Source: Macropodus opercularis
Lineage: Eukaryota > Chordata > Actinopteri > Anabantiformes > Osphronemidae
NCBI GenBank assembly: GCA_030770545.1
Contig: CM061102.1
Coordinates: forward strand, 8,359,501 to 8,423,500
Length of the DNA stretch: 64,000 bases
Reading direction: 5' to 3'
Shown here: positions 50,278 through 60,399 of the stretch, in pieces
How positions within the stretch are numbered: the stretch's first letter is position 1
Layout of the letters: every line of letters begins with the position of its first letter
Notes under the pieces: model-generated
Seen by the model: the letters and a program-made list of their open reading frames with translations, nothing else
What the model was told of the DNA's origin: nothing
The model's database searches: none
Translations under genes and position numbers: made by a program

Positions 50278-52587
50278 CTGTAAAACACACACACAATCCC
50301 ATTTAAAAACCCTACGTATCATATAAATATTGTACTGGACGCGTTTGCATTTGGTAAGCAGGGAATTACAAATAATACGTTAAGATTATTCCAGGTCAAG
50401 ACTTTCTTTTCAGTTACAGAGAATGTAAACACTTAAACAACATGTGTTTTAAATCTGTGAGATAATCAGTTGTTGCTCTGGTCAGTTTCAAACAGCTGTC
50501 AGCTTATCAGCAGCGAATCAAAACATTTGAGGGATTTGGTTCTCAGACAGTCTTGACTAACTACTGGTGGAGCTCAAGTGCCTCAAACGTATGAAACAGA
50601 AAGTTCTCTAGTTGTAACACAAAGTCCCACCTTAAAACCAAACCATTTCCTGACGTAACAAATAGCAGTAGCTCGCTTGGCTTCTCTGCATCGGTTTGTG
50701 CTGGGCTCACACACACAGACGTCACCGTGTTCCAGTATTTTTGGGTTATATTCAGATTACCGAGGTAACGCTCTCTGAGGTGAGACGCAGAAACAGGATC
50801 TGGTAGCGAACTGGTTTTGCCAGCCTGCCCTGTGGATCACATTCCAACAGAGCAGACCAGGGTGACTACGAAAACACAGCAGATACACAAGCTAACAGCA
50901 CAAACCGACGTCAGCTGTGAGTAGGATGGCCCACGTCAGCAGCGTGCAGAACAGACTACTTCATCTGTTGGCATGTGCCCGAGATGCTACGCGGCGTCCG
51001 GCCTGCAGGACCAGCGCACGTCCTGCTCTAACGAACAGTATCCAAACACAACACGACCAAGGTTGCTGATACGACAAAGCCACACAAGCTACACTGACCC
51101 AGCCCGCTTCTCATGACCGGAACAGGCCCCGTGTGATCCGCTAACGGCGCTTGCTTCATTAACACAAGCACATGTTTGCTTTCCTCACAAGGCCGCACAG
51201 ATAATCTCCAGCTCCTTTGTTTTCTAAACATGTACATTTCCTGCATGCTTCCCGTCTCTCCCCCTGCTAACGGTTTAAAAGACGGAGAGTTGACTCACTT
51301 CCTGTTTGTACAAAGAGGCATGAACTATCCACCATTTCCACCATTTGTATAGTTGAGAGGCCTGTTTAGCGAAGGACTGGGCCCACGTGGCCTCCGCCTG
51401 CAGTGTCCATCCAGTCTCCCTCCATTAAAACACAGCTCCCTCAAGTCTCAGTGGATGGACAGTGCTTTGTTATTGAACAAGATGACTCGGATCACATTAC
51501 CAGAATATACTATATATACTGTTGCTGACATGACCTGAGACTCTCCGCCGTCACCAGGCAGACGACCACCTGCCTGAGTGTTTTACCGCTTCACTGTGGC
51601 ATTTGTTGGCTTTTCTATGTAATTCCACGTATTTGTATTGTTGCTTCTTTTTTTTTTTCTAATCCCTTATAAGTACCATATTTTGCAAAGATTGCATTTC
51701 CCCCTAAAGCTCTTACTTAGGAATAAAAAAAATAAAGCAACTATCATGTCCCAGCGACTACACTACATCTTCTGCTACTCACTGTCCAAAGAAGAAAAAT
51801 GCAGAAAGGCAACATTCTGCAGAAGGAGTCAAACCAGTTCATTCCTCGCTCACGTCCTCACGCGCTGTTAGCTCTCATCATTCTTTATTCAAATAGACGT
51901 GTCAGACGTGAATGTTCTTCTGTGTTGCGGTGTAATGTGACTGGGAACATTGTGACAGAAGTGCGAAAGCAAAACATGTGAATGAAGGCAAATAGGAACT
52001 GTTCAACACTGGTGAGCGTCTCAGGGTTCAAATCATTTTACCATGGCACTCTCTTTACTTTGCTTGTGTAAATGTTAACATCATCTGTTAACGTGATGTA
52101 AATATTATCTGGCCAACATCATCAATCGGCTCTAATTGTTTAGGATTTGAAATCTAAATAAAACTCCAAGTTAGCGGCGTATAAATAGCCTTTATAGGAC
52201 ATGCCACAGCTCATTCACTCATGTGGAGCAGCTGGCATTTGTTAGGCCAAGTTTGTATTCCAGGAAACTTTGAACTGGCCAAAAGGACTTGAGGTGAACG
52301 CATGTGTTGGCAAACAGCTGCTGAGATGACGGGGAACAGGAGCTGGAGCAGTGACAGGAGCATAGATCTCTGTCACAGCCGCTGCAGACGTGCTTCTGCA
52401 CTTCAAGCTTTGTGACTATCAGGCAACTGAAAAACACTAATGCAAATATGCTGACTTGACTCACAGTGCAGGCCTTTAGAGTGAACGCATGGTGTGACGG
52501 CCAATGTGCTTGAAAAACTTGAATAACAGGAAGAAAAGGTGACAACAAACACAACATTAACAAAAGGTGAGGTGGTATCGTGGTTAC

Positions 52588-52774
52588 CTGTTTTTGGCTT
52601 TGTCCGCTTGCACTCGGCGTCCTCTCCTTCTCTCTCCAGTTTCTCCTCGCGCTCTTTCCAGCGCCGCACCTGTTCTTGGCGCATTTTAAGGAAAAGGGTC
52701 TTTTTCTGGTCCTCGTTCAGAGCGTCCAGCACATCAGGGTCGATGTACATTTCCTTTAAAATCTGCTGCAGCAT
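52588..52774 (-). CDS. SH2D4A/B-like adaptor, first coding exon
   Basis: Encodes 62 residues plus one base, starting MLQQILKEMYIDPDVLDAL and continuing NEDQKKTLFLKMRQEQVRRW and KEREEKLEREG, then donor ACAG|GTAACC. This is the hallmark N-terminus of SH2D4A and SH2D4B (MYIDPDLLAEL, QKQILFFKMREEQIRRWKER), likely a helical, charged segment. Family members are cytoplasmic SH2 adaptors. No SH2-encoding exon was found on this strand down to the left edge of the window, so this may be an SH2-less paralogue. The neighbourhood is not that of human SH2D4A (8p) or SH2D4B (10q), so I give no symbol. The ATG has A at -3 and lies about 6.6 kb downstream of the pura stop codon on the same strand. Confidence 0.85.
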
Positions 52775-53923
52775 GTTGGCGGGTGATCGGCGGCTTCAGG
52801 TGGCCACACAGTTGAGGCGAGGAGGCGTCTCTTGGCTGGCAGCTTCGTGAGATGGGCCGTGTTGGTTTATAGTCTCATGTTGCAAAGCAATAAGACTTTC
52901 ACAGCTTCTTTTTATACTAAAATCACTTAATCAAGGTTCATTCTCACACATTCTATATGGTGTCACACATGCACTCACTATTCCACCAACACACTCACGC
53001 ACAAAATCCAGTTTCCTCCCCCACAGCTTAGATGTCAGTTTCTGTTCACTCTGGATGCCATCCCTGACACAAGCTACAGGAAAAAAAACAACAAACAACA
53101 CGTTTTAGACAACGTTTGGAAATTATTCATGCCGCAGCCTGTCAACACGGCTGAAATGTTCCTAGTCCCACCCTTTTCTCAAAGACACTTTTCTTCCAGC
53201 CATTCATTTGCTAATTCTGCCTCAGTTGGTTGTCTTGTCCCTCCCTTCATGAATACGGAAGAGCCCAAACCCTGTTTTTAAACTGACAGAAAGAGTCCGG
53301 CTGAAAATGGGAGGAGATTGTAAAGGAACGGGGCTGCTTCTGTCATCAGTGGCCCACTTCCCCCCTTTCCCCTCCCCACCACACATCCCTTTAGCAAACC
53401 CATGTTCCTTTCGCTCCCAAACTCCCACGAGATAACGGCTCCGTTTTTACATGGTCAGTTTCTGGTTGCAAGAAAGAAAAAAAGGAAGAAAAAGAAAAAC
53501 AAGGTCACAGCCCAAGAAAACAGGAGCCGGGTTCTCCAACAAGGACACTGAAATAGACTCCTCCAATCACCGCGAGTAGTTTAACAATGGCTACCACATA
53601 GGCAGCACTTGGAGGGAAGGAAAGGTTGTCTCACTGAGAACTACTGCTGGAGTACATATGGCTGTCTGCTAAACACGTTGCAGGGCGCAGAGAGGAAAAA
53701 GTGGGAGAGAAACTCAGTGATACGAGACAGAAGAGAGCTGAGGAGAAGGGTAGAATTTGCTGAAGTACTCACAGTGGGATGTAGACAGCCGCTCCACAGC
53801 AGTGTGCTAACTAAGCTGAAAGACTGTGAGCGCCTCTGGGTCCTCCTCGTCTTTGTGTGTGTGTGTATGACTGGGTTGATGACATCACAACATTCCATAA
53901 TGGCTCTCCCTCCCTCCCTGTCT

Positions 53924-53951
53924 CTCTCCCTCTCTCTCTCTTTCTCTCTCT
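53924..53951. repeat. (CT)n-rich tract
   Basis: Interrupted CT dinucleotides; short Ser/Leu-rich or Arg/Glu-rich frames over it are artefacts. Confidence 0.8.
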
Positions 53952-54016
53952 GACACATGCACACAATTCTAACAATTCGGGAAGTTGACCTCACACTATA
54001 AAATAACAGTCAACAC

Positions 54017-54057
54017 TAAATAATATGACATTTCAGAGAGAAATGTCATATTATTTA
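54017..54057. repeat. Perfect 18-bp inverted repeat (hairpin)
   Basis: An 18-bp arm (TAAATAATATGACATTTC) is followed by the 5-base spacer AGAGA and the exact reverse complement of the arm. It sits in the intergenic space between the SH2D4-like first exon and the pura 3'UTR. It is too short in arm length for a microRNA precursor. It may be the remnant of a miniature inverted-repeat element or a structural element. Confidence 0.9.
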
Positions 54058-56049
54058 TTATATTTATTTACTTCATCAGAGGTAATGAACAGTCAACCAG
54101 AGCATGTTCATGCCTTTATCTTCAACTTGTCAGTGCATGCGGGGACAGATCGCCCAGCGGACGTTTCAGCTGTGTGTACCTCTCGTTCAGCTTCGTGACT
54201 GCGTCTCTGTTGCTCTCCACCAGCGCTCACTGTCAATCAACCTACCATCTGCAGCTGTGTCAAATGGAATTATACAAACAGGAAGGTCCACAAATCTGCC
54301 TTTGTGAAAATCCCAGAGGACCCATTAAACAGAGAGGGAGAAAAAAAAGCAGCTGAATCCTAAACAGGTTGCGATCTGTTAGTGGGCCAACATCTCACAC
54401 CTATCAGCAATTTAGAGTCTAATTAACTTGGCTGCATGTGTCTGAGCTGTGGGAGGAAACCTATGCAGAGGCCACACAGACTGACCAGTGGATCAGACCT
54501 TGCAACATGTCTGGCCTGTGGCATCATGAAAGAACTAAACAAAAACATGTCACTCATTCAAAAAATGTAAGATGTCTGTAGGATAAATCAGAATACGTTC
54601 AAATTTACAGAATTCTTGTTTTACACACTGTGTACACTGCAAAACCTTTAGCACTATGGTAACGTGTGGTAAGAATTTAAAATAACAAAATTTAAAAATA
54701 AAAACATACATTTATCAACTTACATTTGTCAAGCCCTGTGTTTTTATGGTATGTAAAACAATAATATAAACATCCTGGAGAATCAACAGTTCTTCTGTTG
54801 ATTTAAGTTGTAAGAGTAACAAGCAATATAATGAAACACATTGTGGACGAAAGTGTACGTAGTGATTATGAATGTTCTAAACACATTATCTCTCTCACGG
54901 TATTTGCTCTTATCAGCTTTTAATTCTACCCATCGTGGAGCCAAAGGAGTCTCTCCTCTGAGACTCTTCTTCTTCTGTCCCCTCTACCATTTATTGGTAC
55001 AGAGCACCCTCTGGTGGTCCAAACCGGGAAGGTATGCTTTGAATTACGTCACCACCAAAACCTGCTTAACTCCTTCAGAATAAAGCACTAAATTACAAAT
55101 TATGACAAAAATGGAGGCACTGTTGGAGCAGAGGCTGCATGTGCAAACATTTGCTGCCACCGTGGCTGCCTGAGGCTCACCAGCACAGACACACACATGC
55201 AGATGCTCCAACACAAAAGGTACAATGTGAAAGGATGCTATTCATTTTAGCAAGTCATTCATAAAAATCCCTGCTGTCAGGGAAGACTCAGGTGATGATC
55301 ACCATGTAGTGCAGCAGTGTGGCAGCTGCACCAAACTAAATATGTTATATTAATTTATCTAGCAGCCTTTTTGTTATTACTCCACTCTTTATTATTTTGC
55401 AATTATATTATGACAGAAAATTATCAATTGACATATAATCTAATTTTACCCAAATGCACTTTAAGGCCAGTTGTGATGTGTTGCACTTGTGCTTCCAGTG
55501 CTGTGAGGAACCAATTCTGCATCGGGTTCTTGGATGAAGAGCAAAGTCAAAGTATGGGTTTGCATCTTGGCTGGCGTCCATTTTAATGTAGCACAACCCC
55601 TTCACTATATTTACCCTTCCTCCCGACCAGTGTCCTGCAGAAATGCCTTTGAACATGAACGGGCCCTGAAGTGTGACCTCTCAGGAAGATGAGTGTTGGG
55701 TTGGTGGGAGAAACCAAATGAAGTCATCAGAAAAGGCCAGAGAAAGTTAGAGAGAAGGTACAGGACAGTTTGATGACCTGATGAAGATCTGTCCGTGTTA
55801 TGGCAACTCATGGTTTTCCACTGACAGACACCACCTGGCCTTGATTCAACTATGTCAACTATATGTATCAACCCAGTTCATTACACTGTTGTGCTTAGAG
55901 GTAAATCTTAAAACACAGGCCGGTTCTGTTGGGTCATGACCAATAAGCTGTCATTTCTTTTGTATTTTATAAACAGGAAGACCCAGAGAGCAATCAGTGC
56001 AGATGAACACAAATTGCATAGTCAGGGTGAACAGGGAACAAAGCAATGC

Positions 56050-59000
56050 TTTATTTTACAGCCTGGTGTTACACATACAGTACTAATTTAAAGATCTCTA
56101 CGAAGACACGGGTCATCAGGTACTCGTCACTGCAAAGTTTGCATTTTAAAGGCTGTAAAATTAAGCTTTAGTACTTATCATTGCAAATGTAGAGTCAGAC
56201 GTTACAGACAAAACTACATTAAACTTAAACATTGCTTTTAAATGAATTGCACACATATGGGAAGGTGAGTTTTCTTCCAACAAGAAATGAAACATGAACA
56301 ACACATACAGTTTGAATGGAGGTTTTCCCTTATGGGTAAATTAAATTTATTCTTAAAATTTGTCAAATATACATAAATTATATTGAATGCATCAAAACCA
56401 AATGCGCAAATCAAAGACCCTCTTTAAAAAAAAGAGGCAACAGAAGAGAGAACGACATTCTTTGTTGAGATCATTTTAAACAAGTATTGGTCAGGCATAT
56501 TATTAACCTGGAAAAGCAAAGTGCTACACACAACAACCACTGAAGACAGTTCACCATACACCTTAATGAGGATTGGACTGAAGCACCTTTACTTAGCTTA
56601 AAGCTAAAATGAAGATCTTTTCACAAAAACTCCATTGTGTGTATATCTTCAACAACCCATAAGCTGAGTTTACCCTTTCCTATAGGGAGGCTTACTTACA
56701 GTGATGTTGTTCTATTTCAAGTTAAAATACTTAGTGAACTACTTGACCCAACAGGCTGCGAAAGACCTTGGTTTACAATATTTTCCTCCAGGAAGGAGGT
56801 TTGAGTGCAAATAAAGGCATAAAACACCGTCATGAGAAATAAACATGGAATTCAGCCACGTGCTTTCAAATAGTAATCATATATTTAATTGATATACATA
56901 TATTGCCACCATTGGCACATAAGATATTGCACACAGTGATGAAATGTTGCACAGAAAAAAAGATTATTTTTTTTTGTGTGGGCGAAATCATTCCAAAACG
57001 ACAAATAATGTGGAATAATGCTGAAAAGGTAGAACTACGTAAAACAAACAAAAGTAAAATAACAAAACAAGACATGCTTGCTACTCCCCATTAATTGAGC
57101 GACTCACAACTTACAAATAACTACCCAAGCCACAGAACAAGCATTTGGAGGGGGCTTGCCAACGTCAACATAACATTGCAGGCCACTACAGATGTTCCCA
57201 ATCAGCCCCGGCTCTCCCTGCTAAAGCACTTGGCTAGTGAAGAGCCAACTCTTCTGCATCATCTTGCATCTAGGTGACCACCCCCTTCCATGTTTACATG
57301 TAGGCCGATACCTGGATGGCTAGAGAAAGGGGATGGCAATGAAGTTAGGGAAGAAGGAAGGGAGCAGAGAAAAGTTAAGAATCCTGCTCCTGTTTTTTTT
57401 TTTTTAAAGAGTTCGTAACAAACCCTTTTAGCACCACGAGTCGTGCACTAGCACACAAGGGGGCTGAGACACAAAAAATGGAATTAAGAAAGAGAAAACA
57501 ATAACAAACAAAAGAAGCCAAACTGCGATCCAAAGCACCAGGCCAGCGTGTAAGCATGCGGAGTGTGTAAGGCACCAGGTTGTTTATATGCTGAAGAGGA
57601 TGCTCCCAATCAGGTATCATTTAGGCTATACCAGAGGCTCCAAAAATAGGTGGTCAAGGACAGTCTAGTTTGCTGGTTTCCAGTCAATCTAAACGTGGGA
57701 GCAATCATTTAATTCAATGCTGAGGTAAAAGTGACATTTTCTGATTGTTGCCAGTTTCTCTGGAGTTCACTGACAGAGTTTATAAAACTGCTATCACACA
57801 TCTATGAGATGCGACTGAACTGGATTAGAACCAGTTGCTTTCCATGGTGCAGCCCAATATTTACAATTAGACCAAAACAGAATCTCATCGCCCCCCCAGG
57901 TAGACATTTGGGCTTAAATCTATATATATTCAAAGTAGCCCCACCGAACTTCACGTCTTCAGATGTTAACTGCGTAAGGATGGGCACATCCATTGACACA
58001 CAACTGGAGGTTCAGCAACAGGTAAATAGAACCCTCTTCATCATGGCTTATCCAGGTGTGCTCCTCAGTGGCCCTCCTCATAGTGTGATGGTGATATTGT
58101 AATTACAGCTCACAAGATCGCTCCTTGACAATCACACCGTTTATACAATGTCCACTACGACTACACCAAGCCTTTGGATGGAATCACTCAGCACTCAGAC
58201 TTGACATTCGTACGATGTAGGCAGATAAAGATACACACGGAAGGGTCCTTGAGCCAATATTTTGGGAGACCAACAAAATCTATCTTAGTGCAGATTAACA
58301 TGCAGCAACAGCACTCCTTGGCACCATTTAGACTTTTATGACTGGACAAGATCACAAAATATTTCAGATGTACAACAATGGTCTGCTGGATTTTGCCTCC
58401 GTTTTCCAGACCACTAAGCCAATCAACACAGTATGCGAGGGGTGTCGGACTTGTTAAAGAATCTGAAATTTGGGCCATTTGCTACATGTTGTCACTGCAT
58501 TTCCTATATCAAATACACATTTAGTACCTTTAAAATTAACACATTGCATTAACAACGAGACACAAAGGTAGTCTATAATATATCCATCTGCATGGCAACA
58601 ATTTCAACTGAAACAAAAATTACAATATTAATATATCTCTTTGAATGCCTCTGGCAAATGTCATCACGTCAAAATCCATTGACCAGTTCAATATATTTGA
58701 TTTTTATGCAATGCATATTGCACAACAAATAGAGCACTTATTTTCATTTCATGAATATGCCTACATGTTCCTTTTCATACTGCTTGACATCTAACCGGTT
58801 TCCGAAGCAGGCCTAGCCCTCATATGATTTATGTGTAAACACATCTCTACTCACAGGTAAAGGTAAATAGGATGGCAAGTACGTGTGACAACCTTTTACA
58901 AAGTTTTTTTGAATTTTGGTTTCAAAAATCAAAATATCTGATTTGTGCTGAAGTCATTAGCTCACATGAAAAGGAAATGTCTTGTTCTCGGAACTCGGCA

Positions 59001-59378
59001 ATTATTCCATTTGAACATTGCAAACACTTTTTTTTTTTTACAATAGCTTTAACTGGTACAAAAGTTTTCTGTTAATAAGGGAAATAAACACTCAGTTCAA
59101 TATTGTCAAGTAGGAAACAATGTTCAAATATAATGTTATTACTTTGTTTAGCAGCCTGTTAACTGTATTAATGGTGGATAAGTGGGGTAACATCCAGCGA
59201 TGAGTGACAACATGTCATAACTGTCAGGTTGTGGAGGTTTCTTATATCGTGGGTGATGCTCCCTTGGAGTTAAACCATTACAGTTAAATCTTTAGATTTC
59301 ATTCTTTATACAGTAGAGTTTTTAATTATACTTCTCTTGTTATTTTCATTACTCTTGCATGTTCTTGCTCTCTCTATA
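56050..59378 (-). other. pura: Probable long 3'UTR of pura
   Basis: Directly after the pura stop codon, 3.3 kb of AT-rich DNA without microsatellites or credible exons runs to a minus-strand AATAAA at 56055-56050, with another at 56351-56346. Mammalian PURA has a very long 3'UTR, which this resembles. The end point is inferred. IGIP, the tiny gene just beyond PURA in mammals, was looked for here by its conserved C-terminus and not found. Confidence 0.5.
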
Positions 59379-60236
59379 TCAATCTTCGTCCCCATCGTCC
59401 TCCTGCATCTCCTCTTGTTGCTGCAGCTCACATGCCCTTTTCTCCCGCTGCTTCTCCTGGATCTTCTTCATCTCCTCGGCGTATTTAGAGAAAGTATTCC
59501 CAAATTTGGACCACACTTTATAGGGGACCGTGATCGAGTTGCGGTACGTTGGCTTCACCTCGCTTACCCTCATGAACACACCGTACTTATTGGATCCGAC
59601 ATCGAAGAAGAACCGCTTGTTGTCCACAGTCAATGATGACCCTTCGGGCAACTCTGCGGGCTCGTCCTCTACACCGTAATCGTCAATAAGTTTAGCCAAA
59701 GCGTCACGAAACTCAATAAGTCCCTGGGCAGGCAGAGCAATCGTCTGGCCTTGCGTGGATCCCAAACCGGGCCCCCGGTTAACGGTCTGTCGAATCCTCA
59801 GAAACCGTCCTCTCTGGTTCTCTTTCAGATCCATGTAGTATTTCCGATTTTCTCGGACCAAGAACTCGCTCTTAAGTGCTCGCCTGGGCTCGTCTTGTAC
59901 CAACCCCGGGTTGCTGGGCCCCAGCTGGGCATAATGTTCGATGAAGTCCCCCAAGTAGTCACGGAACTCGACCGCCACGGACATGGACAGAGTGAGGCGG
60001 CTCTTGTTTCCACCGGCCCCGACTTCGGCTATCTTTAAGAAGCGGCCCTTCGCGTTCTGCTTTACGTCCAAATAGAAGCGTTTGTTCTGGATGTCAACAC
60101 GCTTCGACGCCAGCTCTTGTGTCTCGTGCTGAAGCCCGGAAGCCGAGCCCGCCCCTCCGGTCGCTAGGTGCATGGAGCCGAAGCCTGGGCCCGTGGCTGC
60201 TCCTCCCTGCTCACTTCCACTATCTCTGTCCGCCAT
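59379..60236 (-). CDS. pura: Transcriptional activator protein Pur-alpha
   Basis: A single uninterrupted exon encodes 285 residues. The N-terminus MADRDSGSEQGGAA is identical to the mammalian start. PUR repeat I spans about 42-106 (KRVDIQNKRFYLDVKQNAKG), repeat II about 122-190 (KYYMDLKENQRGRFLRIRQ) and repeat III about 198-262 (NKRFFFDVGSNKYGVFMRVS). The tail is Glu/Gln-rich and acidic. Repeats I and II form the nucleic-acid-binding intramolecular module and repeat III dimerises. Pur-alpha binds purine-rich single-stranded DNA and RNA in the nucleus and in neuronal transport granules. The long poly-glycine stretch of human PURA (322 residues) is here only a short Gly/Ala/Ser segment (17-34), which explains the shorter length. 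The start context is strong (catcATGG). The repeat I-II linker and the N-terminus fit PURA rather than PURB or PURG. Confidence 0.98.
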   Translation of the reverse strand: MADRDSGSEQGGAATGPGFGSMHLATGGAGSASGLQHETQELASKRVDIQNKRFYLDVKQNAKGRFLKIAEVGAGGNKSRLTLSMSVAVEFRDYLGDFIEHYAQLGPSNPGLVQDEPRRALKSEFLVRENRKYYMDLKENQRGRFLRIRQTVNRGPGLGSTQGQTIALPAQGLIEFRDALAKLIDDYGVEDEPAELPEGSSLTVDNKRFFFDVGSNKYGVFMRVSEVKPTYRNSITVPYKVWSKFGNTFSKYAEEMKKIQEKQREKRACELQQQEEMQEDDGDED

Positions 60237-60303
60237 GATGCTGCCTGCCTGCCTTCTCCCTCTGTCTGCTGCAAAACTACGGCCAGCCAGCGAACGGCGG
60301 AGC

Positions 60304-60313
60304 TCTCGCGAGA
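60304..60313. promoter_or_regulatory. pura: TCTCGCGAGA promoter element of pura
   Basis: A perfect palindromic TCTCGCGAGA lies 68 bp upstream of the pura ATG in GC-rich DNA. This motif is a known core element of vertebrate CpG-island promoters and is bound by Kaiso/ZBTB33-type factors. Its position close to the expected transcription start suggests it sets pura transcription; that is inference. Confidence 0.65.
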
Positions 60314-60399
60314 TCTACACAGAGGTATGGGGGGGGGGAAGCCAGAGCCAGAGCAAGACGTTAGTGCAGAGAGAGAATGGAGTGGATCTTCCTCCAAAC

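Noticed and set aside
52010..52040. tRNA or SINE B-box-like GGTTCAAATC
   Set aside because: No A box, no cloverleaf and no tRNA-related body around it.
54017..54057. Perfect hairpin as a microRNA gene
   Set aside because: The stem is only 18 bp with a 5-base loop, too short for Drosha/Dicer processing, and matches no microRNA I know.
52800..59378. IGIP, the small gene beyond PURA in mammals
   Set aside because: Its conserved C-terminal pattern was looked for on the minus strand and not found. Absence is not proven by eye.
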